Shown: positions 1 to 9,796 of the stretch, one piece after another
How the letters are laid out: each line of letters starts with the position of its first letter
How positions within the stretch are numbered: position 1 is the first letter of the stretch
Notes under the pieces: generated by a model
The model's database searches: none
Told to the model about the DNA's origin: nothing
Seen by the model: the letters and a program-made list of their open reading frames with translations, nothing else
Made by a program: the position numbers and the translations under genes
From: Maritimibacter dapengensis
GTDB taxonomy: Bacteria; Pseudomonadota; Alphaproteobacteria; Rhodobacterales; Rhodobacteraceae
Assembly (NCBI RefSeq): GCF_019218265.1
Contig: NZ_JAHUZE010000004.1
Span: 503,181 to 567,180 of the forward strand
Direction of reading: 5' to 3'
Length of the DNA: 64,000 nucleotides

Positions 1-1284
1 TCCCCCGTAGAGATGGCCTATTCTTTTCAGGACAGCGGAACACAGGTGCTGCTGATCGACGACACATTCCTGCCGATCCTCGATGACCTGCGCGGCCTCG
101 CGCCCGGTTTGCGGCGGATCATCTACGTCGGCGACGGAGAGACGCCGGACGGCTGCGAAAATTACGAGATGCTCATCGCGTCGCATGACCCGATCCTCGA
201 GGGCGGTGCGGCGGGCGACGATATGGCAGCGCTGCTGTATACGGGCGGCACCACGGGGCGACCCAAAGGCGTCATGCTCTCGCACGAAGGCATCGCGACC
301 TGTTCGCTCGCCCTGACCGCTGCCGCACCGAACGGAGGCGACAAGCCCGGCCTTCACGTCGCGCCGTTCTTTCACATCGGCGGGGTCGGCGTGATTTTTC
401 AATTCGCCTTCCGCCGCGCGCCGCAGGTCATCATGCCCGCGTTCGAGCCCGGCGAGGCGCTGCGCCTCATCGAAGCCGAAAAGGTGGCCGACATATTCGT
501 GGTGCCCACCATGCTGCGCGTCATCCTCGACCACCCGGACATGGCCACCCGTGACCTCACATCGCTCGTCTCGATCCGATACGGCGCGGCGCCCATCAAC
601 ACCACGCTCCTGAACCGCGCGATGGATGCAATCCCCACCGCGGGCTTCATGCAGGTCTACGGTCAGACCGAGTTTTCGCCTGTCATCACCTGCCTCGCGC
701 CCGATGATCATCTTGGCGAAGGCGCCGAGCGCCGTCTGACCTCTGCTGGCCGTCCGCTGCCCTCCGCGTCCGTTCGGATCGTGGATGAGAACCGCGACCC
801 TCTGCCGCAAGGCGCGGTGGGTGAGATCGCCGTGCGGGGTGCGCAGACAATGCTCGGCTATTGGAACCGCCCCGAGGAAACGGCGAACACCCTGTCCGGC
901 GGCTGGCTCTACACCGGGGACGCGGGGATGATGGATGAAGAGGGGTTCCTGCACATCGTCGACCGGGTGAAGGACATGATCGTGACGGGGGGCGAGAACG
1001 TCTATTCCGCCGAGGTGGAAAACGCGCTCGCAACCATGCCCGGCGTCGGGGCCTGCGCCGTGGTCGCACTCCCCGATGAACATTGGGGCGAGCGTGTTCA
1101 TGCCGTGATCGTGCCCACACCCGGCGCGGCGTTCACGCTCGAAGCCGTTCGGGCCCACTGCAAACCACTCATCGCGGGTTACAAGGCGCCCCGCTCGATC
1201 TCCATCCTCGACGAACTTCCCCTCTCGCCCGCTGGGAAAATCCAGAAAAACGTTTTGCGCGACACCCTCGCGAAGGAGGCCTGA
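1..1284 (+). CDS. acyl-CoA synthetase (AMP-forming), 5' end outside window
   Basis: Activates a carboxylic acid to its acyl-CoA with ATP (ANL superfamily). The frame is open from base 1 (Ser-Pro-Val-Glu before the first Met at base 13), and those residues fit the family, so the gene enters from the left edge and about 100 N-terminal residues are missing. Visible motifs, numbered from that Met: the phosphate-binding TGGTTGRPKG near 77-86, YGQTE near 218, the YTGD hinge near 300, GGENVYSAEVE and the C-terminal LSPAGKIQK lysine. It overlaps the following acyl-CoA dehydrogenase (TGATG), so the two are co-translated, probably for fatty- or branched-acid oxidation. The exact substrate cannot be read from sequence. 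Confidence 0.88.
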   Translation, partial: SPVEMAYSFQDSGTQVLLIDDTFLPILDDLRGLAPGLRRIIYVGDGETPDGCENYEMLIASHDPILEGGAAGDDMAALLYTGGTTGRPKGVMLSHEGIATCSLALTAAAPNGGDKPGLHVAPFFHIGGVGVIFQFAFRRAPQVIMPAFEPGEALRLIEAEKVADIFVVPTMLRVILDHPDMATRDLTSLVSIRYGAAPINTTLLNRAMDAIPTAGFMQVYGQTEFSPVITCLAPDDHLGEGAERRLTSAGRPLPSASVRIVDENRDPLPQGAVGEIAVRGAQTMLGYWNRPEETANTLSGGWLYTGDAGMMDEEGFLHIVDRVKDMIVTGGENVYSAEVENALATMPGVGACAVVALPDEHWGERVHAVIVPTPGAAFTLEAVRAHCKPLIAGYKAPRSISILDELPLSPAGKIQKNVLRDTLAKEA

Positions 1285-2441
1285 TGCCGTTCCCCCGTGT
1301 CCATTTGGAAGAAGAGCACGAAATGTTCCGCGATCAGGTGCGCCGCTACCTGCGCGACAACATGGCCGGCAAAGTCGCCAAGTGGCGCGAACAGGGCCAT
1401 GTCGACAAAGAGGATTTCCTCGCTTTCGGCAGGGAAGGGTGGCTGTGCCTCTGGGCAGACGAGGCATATGGCGGCCTCGGCATCCGCGACATCCGCTACG
1501 ATCAGGTGTTGCAGGAGGAAACCGTGCGCTGGACCGACAGCGGGTTCTTCCACAACGCGCATTCCATGCTGGTCGGCCCCTATCTCGACCGTTTCGCCAA
1601 CGACGAACAGAAATCGCGTTTCTTGCCCGGCGCTGTGTCCGGCGAAACGGTCATGGCTATCGCGATGACCGAACCCGATACCGGCTCCGACCTCGCCGCG
1701 ATCCGTACCAAGGCCGAGGATCAGGGCGACCACTACCTGATGAACGGCTCGAAGACCTACATCTCCAACGGCATCATCGGAGACTTATTCGTGGTCGCCG
1801 CCAAGACCGGCGAGAAACGCGGTGAAATCGGCCTCTTCGTCGTAACCAGCGATATGGAGGGGTTTTCCCGCGGACGGCATCTCAAAAAGATGGGGCTTCA
1901 GGCGCAAGACACCGCCGAGATCCGCTTCGACAACGTTCGCGTGCCGAAGGAAAACCTCTTGGGCGAAGCGGGAATGGGCTTCGCCTACATGGCCGAATGT
2001 CTCGCCGTCGAGCGCACGATGAGCGCCATCGGCTCGCTCGCTCATGCCCAGGTCGCCTTCGACATAACGCTCGACTTCATCAAGGAGCGCACCGCGTTCG
2101 GCCAGCCTGTCGGCACGTTCCAGAACACCCGCTTCGTCATGGCCGACCTGCGTGCGCGGCTCGACGCGACGCAAGCCTGGCTCGACCAATGCGTCATGCT
2201 GGCCAACGCCGAGAAACTGACGCCCGAAGATGCCGCTGCCCTCAAACTCGTCACCTCCGAGCTTCAGGGCGAAGTCGTAGACGCCGGTCTGCAATTCCAC
2301 GGCGGCGCGGGGTACATGGATGAATACGAGATCAGCCATATGTTCCGGGACGCCCGCATTGCGCGGATCTACGCGGGTACGTCGGAGATCATGAAAGAAA
2401 TCATCGGGCGCGGTCTGGGTCTGGGTGACCCGCGCCGCTAG
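1284..2441 (+). CDS. acyl-CoA dehydrogenase
   Basis: FAD-dependent alpha,beta-dehydrogenation of an acyl-CoA, passing electrons to ETF. The 385-residue length is normal for the family. The start at 1284 overlaps the synthetase stop and has GAAGGAGG upstream. Motifs: AMTEPDTGSD near 127-136 (flavin/substrate), the FGQP segment, and GGAGYMDEYEI near the C-terminus. The medium-chain catalytic Glu position is YAGT instead of YEGT; a Glu at about 243 (AVERTM) sits where isovaleryl/long-chain type enzymes keep theirs, so it probably belongs to that subgroup. Its end overlaps the convergent transporter gene by 4 bases. Confidence 0.9.
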   Translation: MPFPRVHLEEEHEMFRDQVRRYLRDNMAGKVAKWREQGHVDKEDFLAFGREGWLCLWADEAYGGLGIRDIRYDQVLQEETVRWTDSGFFHNAHSMLVGPYLDRFANDEQKSRFLPGAVSGETVMAIAMTEPDTGSDLAAIRTKAEDQGDHYLMNGSKTYISNGIIGDLFVVAAKTGEKRGEIGLFVVTSDMEGFSRGRHLKKMGLQAQDTAEIRFDNVRVPKENLLGEAGMGFAYMAECLAVERTMSAIGSLAHAQVAFDITLDFIKERTAFGQPVGTFQNTRFVMADLRARLDATQAWLDQCVMLANAEKLTPEDAAALKLVTSELQGEVVDAGLQFHGGAGYMDEYEISHMFRDARIARIYAGTSEIMKEIIGRGLGLGDPRR

Positions 2442-3655
2442 CGGTCGGTGGGGATGACCCACAGCGCAATGACGGCGACGCTCGCAACGATGACACTCGC
2501 CGTGGTCGCCGCGGGCAGGCCGATCCAAACAGTGAGCCCCGACAGCCCAAAGGCCAACGCCGAGGTCGAGGCAGTGTTGGCCAGCATCCAGATCGACATC
2601 ACGCGCCCCCTGAGTTCGTCCTCGAGCCGCGACTGCACCCCGATCTGAAGCGAGACGCCCACGAAGGTCGATGCGAAGCCGACCAGCGACGCAGCGGGAA
2701 GTGTCCACTCGAAACTGGGCGCGTGGACAAGCCCGAGCGTGCCCACGAACCCCGCCCAGATCACCGCGAAGCGCAGCGGCCGGTATCGCAGAAGCCGGTT
2801 GCCTGCAACGACCTGAAAAATCGCCGCGACCAGCGCACCGCCACCGACCGCTGAAGTCAAAAGACCAAGCCCCGTCGCCCCCCGCCCGAACATCCCGTCC
2901 GCGACCAGAGCGAGGATTTCCGAAATCCCCCGGATCAGCCCGAGAGCCGCGACCGCGAGCAGGATCGAGCGTCGTATCGCCCACCGTTCCCACACCACGC
3001 GAAACCCCTCCGCCAGATCAGCGAGCAGCGCGCCGTGGCTCTCATGGTCGCCTTCGCGCGGACGTAAGGTCGGCGCGATCAGGGCATTGGGAAGGGCGAG
3101 CACCACGCCGATGAGCGACGTGGGGAAGGTTCCGAAAGCTGCAATCATCGCGCCGCCTAGCGCCGGGGCCAACAATCGCCCGATATTGAAATTGAGCGCC
3201 GCAAGCGCCACGACCGACCCGATCGCGGGGCGCTCGACCAGACGCGGACCCAGCGACTGGCGCACCGGGTGATAGGCCGACATGACGATCCCGAAAGACA
3301 GCGCCACGAAGAAAAGCGGAACGGCGGTCAGCCACCCCGCCGCGAGAAGCGCGGCGATCACCACCGGAACGGCGAGAAGCGCCAGCGTCACCCGCTGGAA
3401 CGCGATCCGCGCCGACATCCGGTCGATCAATGCGCCGAAGAACGGCCCGAAAATGGCGATGGGCAACATGCTCGTCGCGGCGATGACGCCCACGAAGGTC
3501 GGCGAATGGGTCAGGTCCCAGGCGAGCCACGACATCAGGATGCGACTGATCCAGCCGCCATTGGTGCCGCAGACGGCGCCGACATAGAAGCGTCGGAATT
3601 CCGGATAGGCGAGGGCGCGTTCGCTTGCCTCCTGCGGGTCAGGGATCGTGGTCAT
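2438..3655 (-). CDS. MFS transporter (EntS-like MFS_3 type)
   Basis: A 405-residue inner-membrane protein with about 12 hydrophobic segments and an MFS loop 2-3 signature (FGALIDRMSARIAF near 95-108). The overall pattern fits the MFS_3 exporter group that includes the enterobactin exporter EntS. The substrate is unknown. It is convergent with the acyl-CoA dehydrogenase, overlapping by 4 bases at the 3' ends, and has no other partner in its operon. The hypE gene ends about 100 bases from its start on the same strand. Confidence 0.8.
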   Translation of the reverse strand: MTTIPDPQEASERALAYPEFRRFYVGAVCGTNGGWISRILMSWLAWDLTHSPTFVGVIAATSMLPIAIFGPFFGALIDRMSARIAFQRVTLALLAVPVVIAALLAAGWLTAVPLFFVALSFGIVMSAYHPVRQSLGPRLVERPAIGSVVALAALNFNIGRLLAPALGGAMIAAFGTFPTSLIGVVLALPNALIAPTLRPREGDHESHGALLADLAEGFRVVWERWAIRRSILLAVAALGLIRGISEILALVADGMFGRGATGLGLLTSAVGGGALVAAIFQVVAGNRLLRYRPLRFAVIWAGFVGTLGLVHAPSFEWTLPAASLVGFASTFVGVSLQIGVQSRLEDELRGRVMSIWMLANTASTSALAFGLSGLTVWIGLPAATTASVIVASVAVIALWVIPTDR

Positions 3656-3759
3656 GCCCCGCTTAGACGCCTTTGCGCAAAGCGTGGCAAGTCACGCAGC
3701 CAGCGCCCAGTGTGCGCAGATGCGCGGAACCGGGCGTTTCGGCCTGCGTTTGCGAGACG

Positions 3760-4803
3760 TCAACATATACGCGGGAGCTGCTCTCCGACCAGCATGTCCA
3801 CGATCCTCGCGCCACCGAAAAGCGTGCGCATCGTGACCTGACCCGCGGGCGCAGGTTTCGCTCGTCCGATCACCGTCGCCCCTTCGCCTTCCGGCACCGA
3901 TCGCATTGCCGCCAACGCGGCCTCCGCCTCGTCCTCCGGCACGAACAGCACCAACCGCCCCTCGTTGGCAAGGTAAAGCGGGTCGAGCCCGAGGATCTCA
4001 CAGGTGCCTTTCACTTCGGCCCGAAGCGGGAGCGCGTCTTCTTCGATTTCCACAGCCACGCCAGCCGCCTCAGCGATTTCATTGAGCGCCGAGGCCAGCC
4101 CGCCCCGCGTGCAATCCCGCGCCGCGCGGACGTTCGGACAGGCCGCCTGAACCGCAGCCATGAGATGCCCCAGCCCCGCACAATCCGACACGAGGTCGGA
4201 GGACAGCGCCATGTCGCCCCGCGCGGCAAGAATGCAGGCGCCATGATCACCCAGCACCCCGTTCACGATGGCCACGTCTCCGGGGCGTACATTGCCTGCT
4301 TTCAACTCGACGCCGGGCGCGATCACGCCCACGCCGGTCGTCGTGATGAACACCTGATCCGCGGACCCGCGCCCGACGACCTTGGTGTCGCCCGTGACGA
4401 TCCGAACGCCCGCCTTGTCCGCCTCGTCCCGCATCGTCGCCACGATCCGGCGCAAAAGGGCGATTTCCGTGCCTTCCTCGATGATGAACGCAGCCGACAG
4501 GTACAGCGGCGTCGCTCCGCCCACGGCAAGGTCATTTACTGTGCCGCACACGGCGAGCTTGCCGATATCGCCGCCGGGAAACTCGACCGGCGTCACCACG
4601 AAACTGTCGGTGGTCATGGCGAGCCGCGCCCCCGGAACCGCCAGCGCCTCGGCGGTGAGCCGCGCCTGGTCTTCCATCCCGTCCGGCTCGAACACATCGG
4701 TAAAGACGCTTTCGATCAAATCGCGCATCGCCTTGCCGCCGCCACCATGGGCGAGCGTCACGCGGCTGTCGCGCAGCACCTTCTGCCCGGTCACGTCCTT
4801 CAT
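3760..4803 (-). CDS. hypE: hydrogenase maturation protein HypE
   Basis: HypE dehydrates the C-terminal thiocarboxamide to thiocyanate, giving the CN ligands of the [NiFe] active site. The protein has 347 residues, the usual length, with AHGGGGKAM near the N-terminus (nucleotide-binding, AIRS-like fold) and the essential C-terminal PRIC, whose last Cys is the modified residue. An upstream in-frame start exists, but the ATG at 4803 overlaps the hypD stop (ATGA) and matches family N-termini. It is the last gene of the hupD-to-hypE transcription unit. Confidence 0.96.
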   Translation of the reverse strand: MKDVTGQKVLRDSRVTLAHGGGGKAMRDLIESVFTDVFEPDGMEDQARLTAEALAVPGARLAMTTDSFVVTPVEFPGGDIGKLAVCGTVNDLAVGGATPLYLSAAFIIEEGTEIALLRRIVATMRDEADKAGVRIVTGDTKVVGRGSADQVFITTTGVGVIAPGVELKAGNVRPGDVAIVNGVLGDHGACILAARGDMALSSDLVSDCAGLGHLMAAVQAACPNVRAARDCTRGGLASALNEIAEAAGVAVEIEEDALPLRAEVKGTCEILGLDPLYLANEGRLVLFVPEDEAEAALAAMRSVPEGEGATVIGRAKPAPAGQVTMRTLFGGARIVDMLVGEQLPRIC

Positions 4804-5948
4804 TCTGCAGCCTCCACCGCCGCGCGCCCGCCGCCGTATTGGTAGTACGCCGCACAAGCGCCCTCGGACGATACCATCAGCGCGCCCAGCGGCATTTCCG
4901 GTGTGCAGCCGAGCCCAAATTGCGGGCAGCCGGTGGGTTTGATGCGACCCGTCATGACCTGGCTACAGGCGCAACCTTCCGGCTCCTCGACCGACCGCTC
5001 GACCTCGGCCCCATAGCCGATCCCGAACTTCGCCTCAGCGTCGAAGGCCGCGTATTTCTCGCGAATGCGCAACCCGCTCTCGTCGATCTCGCCCAGCCCG
5101 CGCCACGCGAAGGAGGGGCGTTTCTCGTACACGTCTTCGATGGCGGCAAGGCTCACGGGGTTGCCATGTTCCGGCACGACGCGGGCGTATTGGTTCTCGA
5201 CCACTGCGCGCCCGTCTCTGATCTGTTCCAGCACCATGAGCACCGATTGCAGCAAGTCCAGCGGCTCGAACCCGGCGACCACGATAGGCTTGCCGTAATC
5301 GTCGGCAATGAAATCGTATGGATGCGTTCCGATCACCATCGAAACATGACCCGGCCCCACGAACCCGTCGAGCACCATGTGCGGATCGTCCAGAAGCGCC
5401 TTGATCGGCGGCGGCACGGTGATGTGGTTGCAGAACACGGTGAAATTGGTCAGCCCCTCACGCGCGGCCTGTTGGATCGACAGCGCGGTCGAGGGTGTCG
5501 TCGTCTCGAACCCCAGACCGAAAAAGATCACCTCGCGCTCGGGGTTGCGGCGGGCAAGCTCCAGCGCGTCGAGCGGGGAATAGACCATGCGAATGTCGGC
5601 CCCGTCCGCCTTGGCCTGCAAGAGCGACTTTTTCGTCCCCGGCACCCGCATCGCGTCACCGAAGGTGGTGAAGATCACGTCCTCCTGTTCGGCCAGTTCG
5701 ACACATTCGTCGACCCGCGCCATCGGCAGCACGCAGACAGGGCAGCCGGGTCCGTGGATGAACTCGACGCCTGCGGGCGTCAGCTTGTCCAACCCGTACC
5801 GGAAGATCGCGTGGGTGTGCCCACCACAGATTTCCATGATGTAGACGGGGTTCTCCGCCGTCGCGCCAATCTCGTCCACGACGCGGTCAATCGCGGCGAG
5901 CAGGCCCTTCGCCGCCTTGGGGTCGCGGAATTCCTCGACATATCTCAT
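4800..5948 (-). CDS. hypD: hydrogenase maturation protein HypD
   Basis: A [4Fe-4S] scaffold that, with HypC, assembles the Fe(CN)2CO unit. The 382-residue protein carries the family cysteine signatures: ICGGHTH near 41-47, GPGCPVCVLP near 86-95, and the cysteine-rich C-terminal block with CACS, GCPQFGLGCTP and GACAAY. It overlaps both hypC and hypE by 4 bases (ATGA), indicating translational coupling. Confidence 0.97.
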   Translation of the reverse strand: MRYVEEFRDPKAAKGLLAAIDRVVDEIGATAENPVYIMEICGGHTHAIFRYGLDKLTPAGVEFIHGPGCPVCVLPMARVDECVELAEQEDVIFTTFGDAMRVPGTKKSLLQAKADGADIRMVYSPLDALELARRNPEREVIFFGLGFETTTPSTALSIQQAAREGLTNFTVFCNHITVPPPIKALLDDPHMVLDGFVGPGHVSMVIGTHPYDFIADDYGKPIVVAGFEPLDLLQSVLMVLEQIRDGRAVVENQYARVVPEHGNPVSLAAIEDVYEKRPSFAWRGLGEIDESGLRIREKYAAFDAEAKFGIGYGAEVERSVEEPEGCACSQVMTGRIKPTGCPQFGLGCTPEMPLGALMVSSEGACAAYYQYGGGRAAVEAAE

Positions 5949-6241
5949 GCCCGTTCCTCCAGAGCCTTCGCGCCCTCGGCCATCGCCTCCAGCGTTTCCT
6001 GCGCCTCGCCGAGGCCCTCGAGCGCCTTCAGCGTTTCCGCGGCCTCTTGTTCGTCGATGATCGCCATGGCGAAGCCCACGTGGATCAGCGCGTATTCCCC
6101 GATCAGGTCACCGGGTGTCATGCCCGCGCCCAGCACCGGGGCAATGGACACTTCGCGCCGGACGCCTGACACATCGGCCATCGCCATAAGGCGGCTTTCA
6201 TCGGTGATCTCGACGATCTGTCCGGGGATGCCTAGGCACAT
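5945..6241 (-). CDS. hypC: hydrogenase maturation chaperone HypC
   Basis: A small HypC/HupF/HybG-type chaperone of 98 residues that begins MCLGIPGQ; the N-terminal Cys2 contacts the Fe centre in HypD and in the large-subunit precursor. The start is set by this invariant motif, not the longer reading frame upstream. The C-terminal third is an acidic, alanine-rich helix (EALEGLGEAQETLEAMAEG), longer than in the E. coli protein. It lies directly downstream of hupR and overlaps hypD. Confidence 0.96.
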   Translation of the reverse strand: MCLGIPGQIVEITDESRLMAMADVSGVRREVSIAPVLGAGMTPGDLIGEYALIHVGFAMAIIDEQEAAETLKALEGLGEAQETLEAMAEGAKALEERA

Positions 6242-6242
6242 A

Positions 6243-7709
6243 TCACGTCTCCTGATTGACCGGCGGGGCGATCCCGTAGCGGTCGAGTTTCGCGCGCAGC
6301 CCGACACGGGACAGGCCCAGTTCGGCGGCGGCGCGGGATTTGTTCCATTTCAGCCGGGTGAGCGTTTCGCGCAGGATGCGCATTTCGATGAGTTCCACCC
6401 GGTCCTTCAGTGTCCCGTCTCCCACCAACACCTGATCGGCCCGCCGATCCGCGCCCTCGTCCGAGGGCGCTGCCTGCAAGATATGGCGCGAGATCAGCTC
6501 CGGCCCCAGCACACGTTCCTGCCCGAAGATCAGCATCCGCGTCACCTCGTTCTCAAGCTCGCGGAGGTTGCCGGGCCAGTCGTAATTCTCCAGAAATCCC
6601 AACGCGGGTTCCGCAATGCCATGCACCGTCTTGCCATGGCTTTGCGAGGCTTCGAACAGCATGTTCTGGGCCAGCACGGCCACATCGCCGGGGCGCGCGC
6701 GCAAAGGCGGGACCGCGACCTCGGCGGTAGACAGCGCATAGTAGAGATCCGCGCGGAATCTGCCGTCAGCGACAGCGGCGCGCAGGTCGGTATGTGACCC
6801 GGTCAGGAGCCTCGTGTTCGTGGTCAACGTCTCGTGCCCGCCAAGCGGCTGGAACGCACCCTCCTGCACGACCCGCAGAAGCTCGATCTGAAGCTGCGGA
6901 GACAGCGTGTCGACACCGTTCAGGAACAGTGTGCCCCGGTCAGTCTTCTGCAAAAGCCCGACCTTGTTGGAGTTCAGCCCAGCAAACGCCCCGCGTTTTG
7001 CGCCGAATAGTTCGACCTGTATCATCTGCTCGGACAGCCCGGCGCAGTTCAATTCGAAAAAGGGCCGTTCCGAGCGCAGCGACGTGTAATGCATCGCCCG
7101 CGCGATCTGCACCTTGCCGACCCCCGGCTCGCCGACGATCAAGGCGGGCACGTCGAAGCTCGCATATTGCCGCGCGATGTCGATCACCTGGTTCATCGGG
7201 CTGTTGGGCGCGCGCAGCACGTTCTCGAACCCAAGCCCCTCGCGCAACGCCGCGCGCTGTTTCTCCAGCTTCGCATTGGCGGTATTGGCGAGGTACTTGC
7301 TCTCCAATGTCAGCCGGTCATGGTCGCGGCTCAACTGGAACAACCGCGCTGCGCCCTTGGCGACCATCAGAAGCTGATCGGGATGCCACGGTTTGGTGAC
7401 GAACTGGTATATCCCGGCCTCGTTGATCGCGGCGATCATGTCGGTCGCCTCGGTGTAGCCGGTGATGATGATGCGCACCGTTTCCGGCCAGCGTTCGCGC
7501 ACATCGGTCAGGAATTCGACGCCGGTGGTGCCGGGCATCCTCTGGTCGCAGAAGATGACCTGCACGTAATTATCCGCCATCAGCCCCTGCGCCTCATCCG
7601 CGCTGGTGGCGGTAAGGCAGTCGAACTCGTCCTCGAGCGCCATTTCCATGGCGCTGACCGAATGCGGCTCGTCATCGACCAGAAGGATCGTGGGGCGCGC
7701 CTCGGCCAT
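6243..7709 (-). CDS. hupR: response regulator HupR (hydrogenase transcription activator)
   Basis: An NtrC-type regulator of hydrogenase genes, partner of HupT. The receiver domain (about 1-125) has the acidic pocket VDDEP and the phospho-acceptor Asp in FCDQRMPG near 55. An AAA+ domain (about 170-400) follows, with P-loop GEPGVGKVQ, then a Fis-type helix-turn-helix ([20 protein letters not shown]). The sigma-54 loop GAFTGA reads GAFAGL. In R. capsulatus HupR, which also lacks a proper GAFTGA, activation uses sigma-70 polymerase and the unphosphorylated form is active, so the same is likely here. The ATG at 7709 overlaps the hypB stop; a GTG one codon upstream is an alternative start. Confidence 0.95.
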   Translation of the reverse strand: MAEARPTILLVDDEPHSVSAMEMALEDEFDCLTATSADEAQGLMADNYVQVIFCDQRMPGTTGVEFLTDVRERWPETVRIIITGYTEATDMIAAINEAGIYQFVTKPWHPDQLLMVAKGAARLFQLSRDHDRLTLESKYLANTANAKLEKQRAALREGLGFENVLRAPNSPMNQVIDIARQYASFDVPALIVGEPGVGKVQIARAMHYTSLRSERPFFELNCAGLSEQMIQVELFGAKRGAFAGLNSNKVGLLQKTDRGTLFLNGVDTLSPQLQIELLRVVQEGAFQPLGGHETLTTNTRLLTGSHTDLRAAVADGRFRADLYYALSTAEVAVPPLRARPGDVAVLAQNMLFEASQSHGKTVHGIAEPALGFLENYDWPGNLRELENEVTRMLIFGQERVLGPELISRHILQAAPSDEGADRRADQVLVGDGTLKDRVELIEMRILRETLTRLKWNKSRAAAELGLSRVGLRAKLDRYGIAPPVNQET

Positions 7710-8587
7710 CACTCTGCCGCCTCGGTCGCGGACTTTGCGGCCAGGTTGCCCCTCAGCCAGTCGATCCAGGCGTCCATGCCTTCGCCGGTCCGAGCCGAAA
7801 TGCGGATGATCTCGATGGTCGGGTTGATGCGGCGCAGGTTGTGTTCATAGAGGTCGAGGTCCACGTCGCAATAGGGCGCGAGATCGACCTTGTTCAAAAG
7901 CGCGATGCGGCTGGCCGTGAACATATCGGGGTATTTCAGCGGCTTGTCCTCGCCCTCGGTGACGCTCAGGATCGCGACCTTGCAATCCTCGCCAAGGTCG
8001 AAGCCGGCGGGACAGACGAGGTTGCCGACGTTCTCGATGAACAGCATTGCGCCCTGCGGCAGGTCGAGATGCTCCATGGCGTGACCGACCATATGGCCGT
8101 CGAGGTGACAGCCCTTGCCGGTATTGACCTGCACCGCCGTCGCCCCCGTCGCCCGGATACGGTCGGCATCGTTCGCGGTCTGCTGGTCGCCTTCGATCAC
8201 GGCGAGCGGCTGATCCCCCAGCGCCTCGATCGTCTTGCACAGAAGCGTGGTCTTGCCGGAACCGGGCGACGATACGAGGTTCACCGCAAAGGCCCCAAGG
8301 CCGATGAGCGCGTCCCGGTTCGCCGCTGCGTAGCGGTCGTTCTTCGTCAGGATGCCGGTCTCGATCTCGATCAGCCGCTCCTGGCTCATCCCGGCCACGT
8401 CGACACCTGCGGCCCCCTGGCCGAAGTGGATGTCGTCGCCGTGGTGATGCACGTGGGAATGGTCGTGAGGATGGTCGTGGCTGTGTCCATGATCGTGGGA
8501 ATGGGAATGCCCGTGGTCATGAGAATGATCGTGACCATGCGCCTTGCTTTCGACACTCGTATCTCCGCATCCGCAAACCGTACACAT
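7709..8587 (-). CDS. hypB: hydrogenase nickel incorporation GTPase HypB
   Basis: A GTPase that delivers Ni to the hydrogenase large subunit. It has 292 residues: an N-terminal MCTVCGCG high-affinity Ni site, then a histidine-rich tract (about residues 17-53, mostly H, D, S and G) of the Ni-storing type, then the G domain with P-loop [14 protein letters not shown] and NKVD. It is preceded by hypA with a one-base overlap. Confidence 0.97.
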   Translation of the reverse strand: MCTVCGCGDTSVESKAHGHDHSHDHGHSHSHDHGHSHDHPHDHSHVHHHGDDIHFGQGAAGVDVAGMSQERLIEIETGILTKNDRYAAANRDALIGLGAFAVNLVSSPGSGKTTLLCKTIEALGDQPLAVIEGDQQTANDADRIRATGATAVQVNTGKGCHLDGHMVGHAMEHLDLPQGAMLFIENVGNLVCPAGFDLGEDCKVAILSVTEGEDKPLKYPDMFTASRIALLNKVDLAPYCDVDLDLYEHNLRRINPTIEIIRISARTGEGMDAWIDWLRGNLAAKSATEAAE

Positions 8588-8928
8588 TACGCCACCTCCA
8601 AATCCTTGATCCGCATTTCGTCGCCCCCGTCGGGCATGAGCTGAAGCGACCCGCAGAGCGGGCAGGGGTCCAGCCGATCCTCGATCTCCACCGTCTCACC
8701 GCAGCCGAAACAGCTTGCACGCCCCGGCAGGTCGATCATCACCAGTTCCGCGCCCTCCGCGGGCGAACCGCGCATGACCACGTCGAACGCAAACGCAAGC
8801 GCGTCCTTCTCGACACCCGCGAACCGTCCGATCTCGACCCGGACACGCGAGATGCGAGGCGCGTTGTGTTTCGCGGCGCTGTCCACGATGATCTCGCGCA
8901 TCCCTTCTGCCAGCGACATCTCATGCAT
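8587..8928 (-). CDS. hypA: hydrogenase nickel incorporation protein HypA
   Basis: A 113-residue nickel metallochaperone that partners HypB. It begins MHEMSL; His2 is the nickel ligand. The zinc site is CFGCGE plus CPLCGS near residues 73-92. It overlaps the upstream hupK end by 8 bases and touches hypB, so all three are co-translated. Confidence 0.97.
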   Translation of the reverse strand: MHEMSLAEGMREIIVDSAAKHNAPRISRVRVEIGRFAGVEKDALAFAFDVVMRGSPAEGAELVMIDLPGRASCFGCGETVEIEDRLDPCPLCGSLQLMPDGGDEMRIKDLEVA

Positions 8929-9796
8929 GGTTCAGCGCCCTCACTCCAATCTCGTGGCACGGGTCCAGAATATCCATGACGAGGCCGGACTTGCCAGCAT
9001 CGCGCGCATTGAGCGCAGCAAACGTGATCTCAAGAATGCCCCCCGGTGCGCAGAGGTGATCGGTCGGGGTGATACGAGAGATGCCCGTGATCCGCCCCCG
9101 CTCTTGTCTGAGTGTCAAAGCATAGGTCCCACGCGAGGCAGGCACCAGCGCGACTCCGGCATCGGTCACGCGCGGCGCGGGCAAGGCGCCGCGGCAGGCG
9201 TCTGCCAGATCGTAGAGCCGTGCCACAGCCCGCCAGTAAAGATCGCGTCCCCGATCGACCTCGAGACTGCGTAGGACCGTGTGGCTCGCCTGCCGCCCGG
9301 CGACTGAGTTCTCGACCGCGACAGGCGACAGCGCCCATGTGTCGGTCAGGGCGGGCAGGGCGGCGGCGACGCCCGTGCCGGGCGGCAGAACGCGGTCGAG
9401 CGCGGCCAGCACAGGCGCGATCCCGCGACCCGTCCCGCAGGCGGCTTGAAACGAGCGCACCGTTTCGGGAAATGGCCCGTCGAACAATGCGCGGAGCAAA
9501 CCCTCCCCCCCAGCCTGCCAGTGCGTGGGGAGCGGCAGAGGGGCGAGCCCCAGCTGCGCGGGCCAGGTGACAAAGAGTTTGAGCACGTGATCGCGAATGA
9601 CGTCACCCGTCAGGTCGATCACAGGCGCGGGCAATCCGAGTGCCAGATGCGCCGCCGTCGCCTGTGCCGACCGGCACAGGTTGAACAGGCGCGGCAGCAT
9701 CTCGGCTACCGCTTCAGGCGTCAGGCCCCGGATCATTTGCGCGATCGGCACACCCGCCGCGCGTGTGATCTCGAAATTGCCCACCCGTGCATTCAT
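8921..9796 (-). CDS. hupK: hydrogenase assembly protein HupK
   Basis: HupK/HoxV-type scaffold for large-subunit maturation and a degenerate paralogue of the large subunit. It keeps one cysteine of the first active-site motif (FNLCRSAQ near 38-45) and a C-terminal LDPCHEIG in place of DPCxxC, so it cannot bind Ni with four cysteines. The protein has about 291 residues. The ATG at 9796 overlaps the hupJ stop (TGATG); a GTG one codon upstream is also possible. Confidence 0.88.
   Translation of the reverse strand: MNARVGNFEITRAAGVPIAQMIRGLTPEAVAEMLPRLFNLCRSAQATAAHLALGLPAPVIDLTGDVIRDHVLKLFVTWPAQLGLAPLPLPTHWQAGGEGLLRALFDGPFPETVRSFQAACGTGRGIAPVLAALDRVLPPGTGVAAALPALTDTWALSPVAVENSVAGRQASHTVLRSLEVDRGRDLYWRAVARLYDLADACRGALPAPRVTDAGVALVPASRGTYALTLRQERGRITGISRITPTDHLCAPGGILEITFAALNARDAGKSGLVMDILDPCHEIGVRALNHA

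Noticed and set aside
4839..6797. Long plus-strand reading frame (652 codons) opposite hypD and hypC
   Set aside because: It is the antisense shadow of well-supported hyp genes; its translation is Arg/His-rich with no domain.
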